Positions 1 to 6,802 are shown, counted from the stretch's first letter. The stretch: 9,010 nt of DNA from Clostridiaceae bacterium (GCA_012727625.1 JAAYGP010000019.1:1-9010); one strand, 5' to 3'. Translations and numbers: made by a program. Notes: generated by a model not told the origin, from the sequence alone.

Positions 1-384
1 AGCTGGTAATGGACTTATATACAGAATTACAGCAAAGGTTGTCAGAACTCCTTTTCCGCCCTTGAAACCGTAAAAAACCGGCCAGTTGTGACCTGCAATA
101 GCGGCTAAACCAGCCAGGTACATCCCCGCCCAGCCATAGTTTTCAATGTAACCTGCTGTTATGCCTCCTATGTAACATGCCAGTATCCCTTTTAAAAAGT
201 CAATGGCAAGCACGGCTGCAGCAGCGCTTTTGCCAAGAGTTCTCAGCGTGTTTGTAGCACCGGCATTTCCGCTACCCAGCTCACGTACATCCTTTTTATA
301 GAAAATCTTGCCTATAATCAGGGAAGCATTCAGGCTCCCGAGCAAATACCCGATAACAACAGATAAAATCACTTTAAACAGCAT
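1..384 (-). CDS. plsY: Acyl-phosphate:glycerol-3-phosphate acyltransferase PlsY (5' part, runs off the window)
   Basis: Membrane enzyme that transfers an acyl group from acyl phosphate to sn-glycerol 3-phosphate, giving lysophosphatidic acid, the first step of phospholipid synthesis in most Gram-positives. I translated 128 codons from the ATG at 384; the frame is open to the window edge, so roughly the last third of a protein of about 200 residues is missing. Visible family motifs are GSxNA near residue 16, the glycerol-phosphate loop GSGNAGATNTLRTLGK at about 37-52, and GHNWPVFYGFKGGKG at about 97-111. Hydrophobic segments lie at about 3-24, 53-78 and 80-100, as expected of a multi-span protein. 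The start is 24 bases after the der stop, with only a weak GGGA-like ribosome site, so translation may be coupled to der. The der-plsY order is common in Clostridia. Identity is confident; the exact start is slightly less so. Confidence 0.93.
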   Translation of the reverse strand, partial: MLFKVILSVVIGYLLGSLNASLIIGKIFYKKDVRELGSGNAGATNTLRTLGKSAAAAVLAIDFLKGILACYIGGITAGYIENYGWAGMYLAGLAAIAGHNWPVFYGFKGGKGVLTTFAVILYISPLPA

Positions 385-408
385 TCTTTTTCCCAGCCTT
401 ATAGTAAA

Positions 409-1737
409 TTATAAATTATCGTCACTTCTTTCCCTTATTATAAAACGAATAGGTGTGCCCTCAAAGCCAAAATTTGATCTTAAGGTATTAATCAAATAAC
501 GTTCATAGGAAAAATGCATTAATTCCCTGTCATTCACAAACAAAATAAATGTGGGAGGCTTTATGCCTGTTTGAGTCATGTAATAGATTTTAAGCCTTTT
601 CCCTTTGTCGGAAGGAGGCTGAACCATGGCCATGGCTTCATTTAAAACATCATTGAGCATTCCTGTCTGCAGCCGGAATGAAGCCTGATCGTAAACATAG
701 TCAATCAGTTCAAACAGACGTTCCACTCTTTTACCCGTCTTTGCGGAAATAAACACAATCGGGGCGTAATCCATAAATTCAAGCTTTTGCCTGACTGTTT
801 TTCTGTAATTCTCCAATGTACCGGTTTCTTTTTCAATCAAATCCCACTTGTTTATTGCTATAATGCAGGCTTTACCCTGCTCATGGGCATATCCGGCTAT
901 TTTTGTGTCCTGTTCCGTTACATTATCCTGAGCATCTATCAATATAATGCAAACATCTGACCTGTCCACGGCGGTCCAGGACCTTATGACACTGTATCTT
1001 TCAATGTTCTCCTCAATTCTGCTTTTTCTTCGTATACCGGCTGTGTCAATAAAAGAATATTTTTTTTCGTTCCGCTCAACGGGAGTATCAATGGCATCCC
1101 TTGTGGTCCCGGGAATATCACTGACTATCACACGTTCCTCGCCCAAAATGTTGTTTATTAAAGAAGATTTACCCACATTAGGCTTACCTATGACAGCCAC
1201 TTTAATTATATCATCTTCATCCTCATCGTTTATGTCTTTCGGGAAATGCTCATAAACAGCATCAAGCAATTCACCTATACCAAGACCATGAATTGAGGAT
1301 ATGGTGTAAATTTCGCCCATTCCAAGATTGTAAAACTCATAGGCTTCGGGCGGCATTTCTCCAACCTGATCCACCTTGTTTACTGCTACAATGACCGGCT
1401 TTTCAGCTTTTCTGAGTAGCGTGGCTACCTCATAATCTGCTGCTGTCAGACCGGTCTTAATATCAAGAAGAAAAATGATGACATCAGCGGTTTCCATGGC
1501 GACTATTGCCTGACGTACAATCTGCTGCTTTATATAATCGCCTGTAAATGGCTCCAAACCGCCGGTATCAACTATTGTAAACTTCCTCCCGCGCCACTCG
1601 CTTTCAGAATATATTCTGTCCCGGGTTACACCGGGTGTGTCTTCAATTATTGAAATCCGGCGGCCGGTTAAATAATTAAAGAAAGTTGATTTCCCTACAT
1701 TGGGCCTGCCGACAATAGCGACAACAGGTTTTGCCAA
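409..1737 (-). CDS. der: Ribosome-assembly GTPase Der (EngA), TTG start
   Basis: Essential GTPase with two tandem G domains that acts in maturation of the 50S ribosomal subunit. Numbered from the TTG at 1737, the first G domain has GRPNVGKST at 10-18, TPGVTRD at 34-40, DTGG at 57-60 and NKVD at 120-123. The second has GKPNVGKSS at 184-192, DTAG at 231-234, NKWD at 296-299 and SAK at 331-333. A KH-like domain follows to the end. An acidic linker (DEDEDD, about 171-176) joins the G domains. The TTG gives 442 residues beginning MAKPVVAIVGRP, the usual family start, and a GGAGG lies 8 bases upstream. An in-frame GTG at 1797 would add 20 residues unlike the family and sits inside a hairpin, so I reject it. 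All nucleotide-binding motifs are intact. The gene lies downstream of lysA with a leader of about 245 bases and is closely followed by plsY. Confidence 0.95.
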   Translation of the reverse strand: MAKPVVAIVGRPNVGKSTFFNYLTGRRISIIEDTPGVTRDRIYSESEWRGRKFTIVDTGGLEPFTGDYIKQQIVRQAIVAMETADVIIFLLDIKTGLTAADYEVATLLRKAEKPVIVAVNKVDQVGEMPPEAYEFYNLGMGEIYTISSIHGLGIGELLDAVYEHFPKDINDEDEDDIIKVAVIGKPNVGKSSLINNILGEERVIVSDIPGTTRDAIDTPVERNEKKYSFIDTAGIRRKSRIEENIERYSVIRSWTAVDRSDVCIILIDAQDNVTEQDTKIAGYAHEQGKACIIAINKWDLIEKETGTLENYRKTVRQKLEFMDYAPIVFISAKTGKRVERLFELIDYVYDQASFRLQTGMLNDVLNEAMAMVQPPSDKGKRLKIYYMTQTGIKPPTFILFVNDRELMHFSYERYLINTLRSNFGFEGTPIRFIIRERSDDNL

Positions 1738-1766
1738 ATTTAAAAACCTCCGGAATAAATATTTTT

Positions 1767-1799
1767 CAGTGAGGGTGTATCCCCCACCGAAACTCACTG
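1767..1799 (-). promoter_or_regulatory. Hairpin in the der 5' leader
   Basis: Perfect 7-bp arms CAGTGAG and CTCACTG (1767-1773 and 1793-1799) enclose 19 bases in which GGTG and CACC can pair further. A 5-bp hairpin, TGCGT/ACGCA (1798-1815), adjoins it upstream. The structure ends about 17 bases before the GGAGG of der. The arms are seen directly; any role in der expression is inference. Confidence 0.35.
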
Positions 1800-1913
1800 C
1801 GTATTTTAAAACGCATTATGTTCAGCATTAGCCAAACAAATTCGCCTGCAATCAAATTCGCTTGCGATGCTAAAATCAGAAACTAAAAAACCCGCTTTAT
1901 AAGTTTGACAGTA

Positions 1914-1941
1914 ATATTATTTTACCATTGTGTTGTTTCAA
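1914..1941 (-). promoter_or_regulatory. Possible promoter for der-plsY
   Basis: Read on the minus strand, TTGAAA (1941-1936) is followed after 16 bases by TAATAT (1919-1914). An overlapping alternative is an extended -10, TGG-TAAAAT (1927-1919), without a good -35. Either would give a der leader of about 170 bases. The DNA here is AT-rich, so chance matches are likely. Confidence 0.35.
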
Positions 1942-1984
1942 TTTGTATAATTTCTTGCTGTCAACACAAACCTGAAAAAATATA

Positions 1985-3298
1985 TCAAAGATCATCCGGA
2001 ATAATATCATTCCGGATAATATCCATATAATCTTCGCGTTTCACAATCAGGCGTGGCTTTCCATTGTTCACAAGAACTACGGGTGGTCTCGTGTTTCTGT
2101 TATAGTTCATTGACATTGAATAGTTATAAGCACCGGTTGCCAGCACTGCCACAATGTCTCCGGTTTGTGTTTTTTGTAATTTAATGTCCCTGGCAACCAG
2201 ATCTCCGGATTCACAACATTTACCGGCAATCGTAACAATATCCGTTTTGGGAGCTTTTGGATTGCTGGCAAGAACAGCCGTATACTCCGCCTGATATAAG
2301 GCATAACGGGGGTTATCCGTCATTCCTCCGTCAACCGACACATATTTCCTTGCTCCCTTTATATCCTTAACATTGCCTACTGTATACAAGGTAATGCCTG
2401 CAGGCGCGACGATGGAACGTCCGGGTTCCATGAGCATGAATATACGTCCTAAACCTTTTTCTTTGCAAATTTTCTTAACGACTTTTGAAACTGCTTCTAT
2501 AAACTGGTCGTACTCAAGAGGATCGTCTTTTTCCGTATACTTTATTCCAAAACCTCCGCCAAGGTTTAATTCTTTAATGGTAATTCCATATTTTTCTTTC
2601 ACATCGGCGATAAAATTAAGCAGAATTTCCGCCGCATGCTCAAAAGGAGCCAGCTCAAATATCTGGGAGCCAATGTGGCAGTGGACTCCGACAAGCTCAA
2701 CATTGTCTATTTTTTTAATTTCCGCCACCATTTCATGCGCTTCACCGTTTTCCAGTGCAACACCGAATTTGGAATCTATCTGCCCGGTTTTTATAAACTC
2801 ATGAGTATGAGCATCAATTCCCGGTTTTATGCGGATTGATATTTCAACTCTTTTGTTTTTTTCCCTGGCAATTCTTTCTATAGTTTCAAGCTCCACATGG
2901 TTATCAACAACAAAACGTCCTACTCCATAGTCTATTCCCATTTCTATTTCATCAGGGGTTTTATTGTTTCCGTGAAAATGGATTTTATCCATGGGAAAGC
3001 CTGCTTTAGCAGCGGTAAACAGTTCTCCGCCTGAAATCACGTCAAGACCAAGCCCTTCCTGTTCCACAATTTTACAAATGGCCAGAGTGCAGAATGCCTT
3101 GCTTGCATATAAAACAAGTCCATAACCATCATAGTATTTATCCATGGCTTCTTTATACCGCCTGCAATTATTCCGTATAATCATCTCATCCATTACATAA
3201 AGCGGAGTACCATATTCCTTAGCAAGCTCAATCGCATCACATCCGCCTATTTCCAAATGTCCCGCTGCATTTACTTTTAAATTGCCGTTACCAAACAT
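1985..3298 (-). CDS. lysA: Diaminopimelate decarboxylase LysA
   Basis: PLP-dependent decarboxylation of meso-2,6-diaminopimelate to L-lysine, the last step of lysine synthesis. It has the fold-type III (alanine-racemase-like) layout: a TIM-barrel domain with YASKAF, where K67 is the PLP lysine, then HCHIGSQ at 206-212, the phosphate-binding GGGFG at 247-251 and EPGRS at 291-295. A C-terminal beta domain follows with CESGD at 362-366, which supplies active-site residues across the dimer, and YNYSMS at 391-396. At 437 residues the length is normal and no key residue is missing. The ATG at 3298 has AAGGA 7 bases upstream. No lysine-riboswitch (L-box) pattern was seen in the upstream DNA, so control is unknown. 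The gene is followed by der on the same strand after about 250 bases. Function is confident; related arginine/ornithine decarboxylases are unlikely because the HIGSQ, EPGRS and CESGD set fits LysA. Confidence 0.95.
   Translation of the reverse strand: MFGNGNLKVNAAGHLEIGGCDAIELAKEYGTPLYVMDEMIIRNNCRRYKEAMDKYYDGYGLVLYASKAFCTLAICKIVEQEGLGLDVISGGELFTAAKAGFPMDKIHFHGNNKTPDEIEMGIDYGVGRFVVDNHVELETIERIAREKNKRVEISIRIKPGIDAHTHEFIKTGQIDSKFGVALENGEAHEMVAEIKKIDNVELVGVHCHIGSQIFELAPFEHAAEILLNFIADVKEKYGITIKELNLGGGFGIKYTEKDDPLEYDQFIEAVSKVVKKICKEKGLGRIFMLMEPGRSIVAPAGITLYTVGNVKDIKGARKYVSVDGGMTDNPRYALYQAEYTAVLASNPKAPKTDIVTIAGKCCESGDLVARDIKLQKTQTGDIVAVLATGAYNYSMSMNYNRNTRPPVVLVNNGKPRLIVKREDYMDIIRNDIIPDDL
1994..2017 (-). 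terminator. Hairpin overlapping the lysA 3' end, possible terminator
   Basis: Perfect 9-bp arms ATCCGGAAT and ATTCCGGAT with a 6-base loop lie inside the last codons of lysA. A run of six T (minus strand, about 1979-1974) follows, but only after about 14 bases including the stop codon. The hairpin is therefore not in the canonical position. It may instead protect the mRNA 3' end. Confidence 0.3.
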
Positions 3299-3883
3299 AG
3301 GTCATTCCTTCTTTCTTTATTAATATAGCTTTACTAATATAAGATGAATATTTTTCAACAATCTGCCCCGGCATGGTCAGAACAAATATCCTCTGCTTTT
3401 TGCATCAATGTGAATGATCTCCCATGATATCTTAAAAAAATGTATATGAAGCAAGTTCATATTACAAATAATCATGGTTTCCTGTTTAGTATACCTTTAG
3501 TATTTTATATTACTATTAAGAGGTACAATTTTATAGATATTTTCGATAAAAACGAATCTCTTTTCATGTCTTCATTTCACATATTTTTTATCTTAACATC
3601 AGTTATTGAAAACTGCAAGATAAAAATGTAAATGAAGCTCTTGTTTCCGCTATTGCACAATATCTGACCTGATCAGTAACTGAATTCAGGGTGTGAACAG
3701 AAACCCCGTTTCTGATATCGCCAAACATCAGGGGTTAATTTGGCAAACCTTAATCTGGTTGGGGTTTGAACATGAATAGATTCTAAAGAAAAAAGGAACA
3801 TCATAGTCTTTAACACCGGATAATTACATGTGCTCTGCAAATCTTCGCCATTATGGTATTATTATTGCATTAGGGGATTAAGT
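3299..3883. other. AT-rich intergenic DNA without a recognisable gene
   Basis: About 585 bases between lysA and the cbrC side. The minus-strand stretch next to lysA is very AT-rich and could hold its promoter (TTGAAA at about 3359-3354 with a poor -10). A 63-codon plus-strand frame at 3440-3631 has no ribosome site and low-complexity composition, so I do not call it. Around 3701-3735 an imperfect inverted repeat (AACCCC ... CTGAT / ATCAG GGGTT) is visible without a T-run. The last part, up to 3883, reads like the 5' flank of the transporter-gene fragment that starts at 3884. Confidence 0.5.
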
Positions 3884-3976
3884 ATGTCTGAATATATCGT
3901 GGAGATGAAGCAAATTGGTTTTTGTCTCAGTCGACATCCACATGAAGACGGTATTTACCGCATTTTAAACATTTAA
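3884..3976 (+). pseudogene. Possible 5' stub of a sugar ABC transporter ATPase gene
   Basis: A plus-strand frame opens with ATG at 3884, preceded 7 bases upstream by AGGGG. It reads MSEYIVEMKQIGF and then loses any resemblance, ending at a stop at 3974-3976 inside the opposite-strand cbrC gene. From knowledge of the family, MSEYIVEMKxI is a typical opening of RbsA/MglA/XylG-type ATP-binding proteins, which continue with a short stretch into the Walker A motif. No Walker A follows here, and the match stops at about 3920, just before the cbrC stop codon at 3927. I infer that the rest of the gene was lost when the cbrC-side DNA arrived or when a deletion occurred. Only about a dozen residues support this, so chance remains possible. 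Confidence 0.35.
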
Positions 3977-4478
3977 ATAGATACCCCTGTATATGTCCAT
4001 TAATAGCACATTGTTTAATAATCTCTATATTCATGTTGCCGTGTTCCGAATAATCCTGCTCTACTTCTTCTGAAATGCCCATCTTAACAAGTTCACTCCA
4101 TCCCACAGTTCCAATGTATGCACAGAAATCCCCACAATGAGCAAGCCAATATTCCTGTTGCCAGCCTTTATATCCCGGTGTTCTATGACATAATTCATCT
4201 AAAAAATCCTTATTATCAACATTGTCACAACAAGCCGGATCTTGAAATACACCATCAAACTTTTTACTGGCTGAACCGTCGGAAATACATTTTGGACACA
4301 GATATTCAACTTCTTCTTCTGAATAGAATGGACCATCATAATACACATTTGTTTTTTTCCCGCAGCAATAACAAACTACTGATTTCCCGGAAGTAAATGC
4401 TCCGGTTTTCAATGGTTCAGGATGATATTTAAAATAGTAAACGGATTTATCCTTTTTGAATATATCAAATAAACCCAT
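3927..4478 (-). CDS. CbrC (UPF0167) family cysteine-rich protein
   Basis: 183 residues from the ATG at 4478, which has AGGAG 8 bases upstream; an ATG six codons earlier precedes that ribosome site, so I reject it. The family is recognised from FKYHPEPLKTGAF (about 16-28), a VCYCCGKK cysteine cluster (36-43), GPFYSEEEVE (49-58), LCPKC (60-64), DGSASKKFDG (67-76), RTPGYKGWQQE (99-109), HCGDFC (114-119) and a final CLKCGK (170-175). The paired cysteines suggest zinc binding. There is no signal peptide or membrane span, so it is probably cytoplasmic. E. coli CbrC is linked to colicin E2 tolerance and CreB control, but its biochemical role is not known, and I would not transfer that function. The gene stands alone between a transposase remnant and a possible broken transporter gene, which suggests mobile or recently acquired cargo. 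Confidence 0.82.
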   Translation of the reverse strand: MGLFDIFKKDKSVYYFKYHPEPLKTGAFTSGKSVVCYCCGKKTNVYYDGPFYSEEEVEYLCPKCISDGSASKKFDGVFQDPACCDNVDNKDFLDELCHRTPGYKGWQQEYWLAHCGDFCAYIGTVGWSELVKMGISEEVEQDYSEHGNMNIEIIKQCAINGHIQGYLFKCLKCGKYRLHVDVD

Positions 4479-4568
4479 GGCCCTGACTCCTTCCATATTT
4501 CTTTATATACTGACCTAATTTACCGTCTAATCAGAAAATTCACCCAATTTGCATCACTGAGAAGTTGT

Positions 4569-4775
4569 ATGCAATTATGTAAACAAATGATGTGTTATGC
4601 GATGTGTAACCTTTTTAATTGTTATGAATGGTCATTCTCTTATATGAATTACAAAATGTTGAACAACTGCTGCAAGGGAGCACTTTGGTCGCCAGGCTAT
4701 TTTGCAGGTTCCTGTGGAGGTGCTCCGCTTGATGCTATCAAGCAGTATATAGAGCAGCAGAACAGATTGCAATAG
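4569..4775 (+). pseudogene. Remnant of an IS200/IS605-type TnpA transposase (C-terminal end)
   Basis: A 68-codon plus-strand frame. Its last 33 residues or so (from about 4674) read KGALWSPGYFAGS, then GGAPLDAIKQYIEQQ. This matches the end of Y1 (HUH) transposases of the IS200/IS605 group: a LW(S/T)xxYF strand, a short turn and the helix carrying the catalytic tyrosine (here Y60 in KQYIEQQ). The HUH histidine motif and about the first 100 residues of a normal 130-150 residue TnpA are absent. The preceding 35 residues are Cys/Met/Tyr-rich and show no resemblance I recognise. There is no ribosome site before the first ATG. The piece is best read as a dead fragment. It lies tail-to-tail with rplL and between rplL and the cbrC-like gene. 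Confidence 0.65.
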
Positions 4776-4797
4776 ACATTACAAATCAATAAATTGT

Positions 4798-4838
4798 AAA
4801 GGCTGCCTTTCAGGTTGAAATCCTTTCATGCAGCCTCT
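4798..4838 (-). terminator. Terminator-like hairpin after rplL
   Basis: Arms AAAGGCTGC (4798-4806) and GCAGCCTCT (4830-4838) pair over 9 bp with one G-T wobble. The minus-strand hairpin starts 17 bases after the rplL stop. Only three T follow before ACAATTT, so termination would be moderate. It could also act on the converging plus strand or be a remnant of an IS end hairpin. Confidence 0.5.
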
Positions 4839-4854
4839 ACTTAGTCATAATTAA

Positions 4855-5238
4855 TTACTTCAATTCGCAGGTTGCGCCAACTTCCTTGAATTTTTCAACA
4901 ATAGCGTTGGCATCGTCCTTGGAGATTTCTTCCTTAACTGTTGAAGGTGCTTTGTCAACGAGTTCTTTTGCTTCCTTAAGGCCAAGGCCTGTAACTTCAC
5001 GAACAACCTTGATGACCTTAATTTTTTCAGCGCCGACTTCTTTAAGAACAACGTCAAATTCTGTTTTTTCTTCGGCAGCTTCTGCAGCGGCAGGAGATGC
5101 AGCAGGCGTAGCAGCCACAGCCACAGGAGCAGCTGCGGATACTCCGAATTCCTCTTCCAGGGCTTTAACCAGCTCGGACAGTTCTAAAACTGTTAATGCT
5201 TTAATTTCTTCAATTAAATTAGTTACTTTTTCACTCAT
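4855..5238 (-). CDS. rplL: 50S ribosomal protein L7/L12
   Basis: Stalk protein of the large ribosomal subunit. Dimers bind L10 and recruit translation factor GTPases. 127 residues from the ATG at 5238, the usual family length. An alpha-helical N-terminal dimerisation domain (about 1-33, MSEKVTNLIEEIKALTVLEL) is followed by an Ala/Pro hinge (about 36-57) and the compact C-terminal factor-binding domain, with EKTEFDVVL, EKIKVIKVVREVTGLGLKEAK and a closing FKEVGATCELK. GGAGGG lies 7 bases before this ATG; in-frame starts further upstream precede or overlap that site and are rejected. The gap to rplJ is 29 bases, so the two are co-transcribed from the rplJ leader. In most bacteria rpoB follows; here it does not. 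Confidence 0.97.
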   Translation of the reverse strand: MSEKVTNLIEEIKALTVLELSELVKALEEEFGVSAAAPVAVAATPAASPAAAEAAEEKTEFDVVLKEVGAEKIKVIKVVREVTGLGLKEAKELVDKAPSTVKEEISKDDANAIVEKFKEVGATCELK

Positions 5239-5267
5239 TTTAATACCCTCCATCATAATCTTCAATT

Positions 5268-5804
5268 TTAAGCTTCAGCTTGCTTTTTTTCAGCTATTGC
5301 GTTAAGCGCTATTACCAAACCACGAATATTGGCATTCAAAACATTGACAATTCCATATAAAGGACCTGACAGTCCGCCTACAACCTTTGCCACTAATTCC
5401 TCCTTTGACGGCAAGTTTGCAATGGACTTAATGCTTTCAATGTCAAGAATTTTACCTTCAACTACCCCTGCCTTTATATCCAGCTTTCCAAATTCCTTGG
5501 CAAATTTGGATAATACCTTGGATGGCGTTACCGGATCCTGCATGCTTAATGCAATGGCTGTCGGACCTTTCAAGTATTCGTCAAGTCCGTCATAGCCATT
5601 TTCTTTAGCAGCAAAACGGGCAATGGAGTTTTTAACAACAGAGTACTCAATTTCCGCCTCACGCATGGCTTTTCTCAATTTGGTATCCTGTTCAACAGTA
5701 AGTCCCCTGTAATCTGCCAAAACAAAAGATTTAGCTTCCTTAAACTTCTTTGACCAGTGTGCTACTTTTTCTTTTTTCAGATTCAGGATTCTTTCACTTG
5801 GCAT
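5268..5804 (-). CDS. rplJ: 50S ribosomal protein L10
   Basis: Base of the L7/L12 stalk; it binds 23S rRNA and carries L12 dimers on its C-terminal helix. In Firmicutes the L10-L12 complex also represses its own mRNA leader. 178 residues from the ATG at 5804, with AGGAGG 8 bases upstream; the in-frame GTG three codons earlier lies inside that ribosome site and is rejected. The N-terminal rRNA-binding domain shows MPSERILNLKKEKV, SFVLADYRGLTVEQ at about 27-40 and VKNSIARFA at about 57-65. The long C-terminal helix that would bind L12 (about 150-178) ends KKQAEA. No abnormal feature. It heads a two-gene unit with rplL and has a leader of about 240 bases containing an L10 motif and attenuator. 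Confidence 0.97.
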   Translation of the reverse strand: MPSERILNLKKEKVAHWSKKFKEAKSFVLADYRGLTVEQDTKLRKAMREAEIEYSVVKNSIARFAAKENGYDGLDEYLKGPTAIALSMQDPVTPSKVLSKFAKEFGKLDIKAGVVEGKILDIESIKSIANLPSKEELVAKVVGGLSGPLYGIVNVLNANIRGLVIALNAIAEKKQAEA

Positions 5805-5874
5805 CTGTTGCACCTCCTTGCTGTTTGTTTTCCCTTTTTACCGGGAATAAGACCTTTAAACAATTCAAATACAG

Positions 5875-5916
5875 AAAACCCTCTGTATTAAATGCAGCCA
5901 TAAACATACAGAGGGT
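5875..5916 (-). terminator. Attenuator hairpin in the rplJ leader
   Basis: Perfect 11-bp arms ACCCTCTGTAT and ATACAGAGGGT (5878-5888 and 5906-5916) with a 17-base loop, followed on the minus strand by TTTT then C. This is an intrinsic terminator placed about 75 bases before rplJ and just after the L10 motif. A competing 5-bp pairing, ACAGA (5928-5924) with TCTGT (5912-5908), would break its 5' arm and could serve as an antiterminator; that part is inference. Confidence 0.8.
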
Positions 5917-6030
5917 AAAACTATCTGTTATACCTGAATTACCTCGGCAGGAAGATATACGTTACACACTGAGGTTCCTGCTGTCTATGGCCGTTATTAA
6001 ATTCATCCTATGCGGCAGTTATCCGCATTA
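5878..6030 (-). ncRNA. L10 leader RNA (autoregulatory leader of rplJL)
   Basis: Cis-acting mRNA structure bound by L10(L12)4 that lowers rplJL expression when the protein is in excess. Read on the minus strand, the core carries the recognisable CCATAGACAGCAGGAA followed by TTCCTGCCGAGGT (about 5992-5941). GCAGGAA (5981-5975) pairs with TTCCTGC (5953-5947). Upstream is a 6-bp hairpin ATGCGG/CCGCAT (6028-6010), and downstream is the attenuator. The layout and the AGACAG..AGG ... CCTGCCGAGGT signature match the known Firmicutes L10 leader. The outer boundaries are approximate. Confidence 0.85.
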
Positions 6031-6047
6031 AACCACGAACAAAAAGT

Positions 6048-6076
6048 ATTCTACTACAAAAGACACTATTTGTAAA
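6048..6076 (-). promoter_or_regulatory. Promoter of rplJ-rplL
   Basis: TTTACA (6076-6071) and TAGAAT (6053-6048) are separated by exactly 17 bases, each one base from the sigma-A consensus. The predicted start is near 6041, just upstream of the L10 leader and about 30 bases downstream of the rplA stop. This lets rplJL be expressed apart from rplKA. Confidence 0.75.
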
Positions 6077-6106
6077 GCACTATTTTTATACGCTGTTTAT
6101 GCGCCT

Positions 6107-6802
6107 TTATTCAAGTACCTTTTGATGGTTTACTTTCACACCCGGCCCCATGGTGGATGCTACAACTACGCTTCTTAAATACTGACCTTTCGCAGCTGCA
6201 GGCTTGGCTTTTATTATAGCTTCCAACAAGGTGCGGAAATTATCAACCAGTTTTGACAGTTCAAATGAACACTTTCCGATAGGGCAATGGATAATATTGG
6301 TTTTATCCAGTCGATACTCAATTTTTCCGGCTTTAATATCAGAAATAGCTTTAGCTACGTCCATTGTAACAGTGCCGGCTTTTGGGTTGGGCATTAAGCC
6401 TTTCGGACCCAATATACGACCTATGCGCCCTACAAGGCCCATCATATCAGGTGTTGCAACAGCAACATCAAAATCAAGCCAGTTTTCTTTCTGAATCTTT
6501 GTAATCAAATCTTCAGCGCCAACATAATCTGCTCCGGCTTGTTCAGCCTCGGTTGCTTTGTCACCCTTGGCAAAAACAAGAACCCTGACAGTTTTACCTG
6601 TTCCATGAGGTAATACAACAGCGCCTCTTACCTGCTGATCCGCGTGACGTGAGTCAACACCCAGCTTAACGTGCACTTCCACGGTTTCATCAAACTTGGC
6701 TCTTGCTATTTCTTTAACCAGTGCCAATGCTTCTGCCGGTTCATACAGTTTTGTTCTGTCAACGAGCTTGGCGCGTTCCAGATAATTCTTTCCTCTTTTC
6801 AT
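6107..6802 (-). CDS. rplA: 50S ribosomal protein L1
   Basis: Two-domain protein of the mobile L1 stalk that binds 23S rRNA near the E site. In many bacteria it also represses the rplK-rplA mRNA. 231 residues, the normal length. The start MKRGKNYLERAKLVDRTKLY is typical, and AAGGAG stands 9 bases before the ATG at 6802. Visible family signatures are KFDETVEVHVKLGVDSRHADQ at about 36-56, then GTVRGAVVLPHGTGK-like residues at about 58-70, the domain II segment with MMGLVGRIGRILGPKGLMPNPKAGTV at about 120-145, and the C-terminal SVVVASTMGPGVKV. It follows rplK after 66 bases and precedes the rplJ promoter, so rplK-rplA form one unit. Confidence 0.97.
   Translation of the reverse strand: MKRGKNYLERAKLVDRTKLYEPAEALALVKEIARAKFDETVEVHVKLGVDSRHADQQVRGAVVLPHGTGKTVRVLVFAKGDKATEAEQAGADYVGAEDLITKIQKENWLDFDVAVATPDMMGLVGRIGRILGPKGLMPNPKAGTVTMDVAKAISDIKAGKIEYRLDKTNIIHCPIGKCSFELSKLVDNFRTLLEAIIKAKPAAAKGQYLRSVVVASTMGPGVKVNHQKVLE

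Noticed and set aside
3299..3460. Lysine riboswitch upstream of lysA
   Set aside because: None of the conserved L-box segments is visible, and no terminator or sequestering hairpin lies close to the start.
3440..3631. 63-codon plus-strand frame between lysA and the cbrC-like gene
   Set aside because: No ribosome site, AT-driven low-complexity residues (many I, F, K, N) and no motif I recognise; likely chance.
3649..3661. 13-mer TTGCACAATATCT, also present at about 8990-9002, as a shared IS end
   Set aside because: One or so matches of this length are expected by chance in 9 kb, and flanking bases do not match.
4886..5305. 139-codon plus-strand frame opposite rplL
   Set aside because: Antisense shadow of rplL; its Ala/Thr/Ser-rich composition mirrors the L12 hinge codons.
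5750..6031. 93-codon plus-strand frame across the rplJ leader
   Set aside because: It covers the L10 leader and attenuator on the opposite strand, with no ribosome site or family resemblance.
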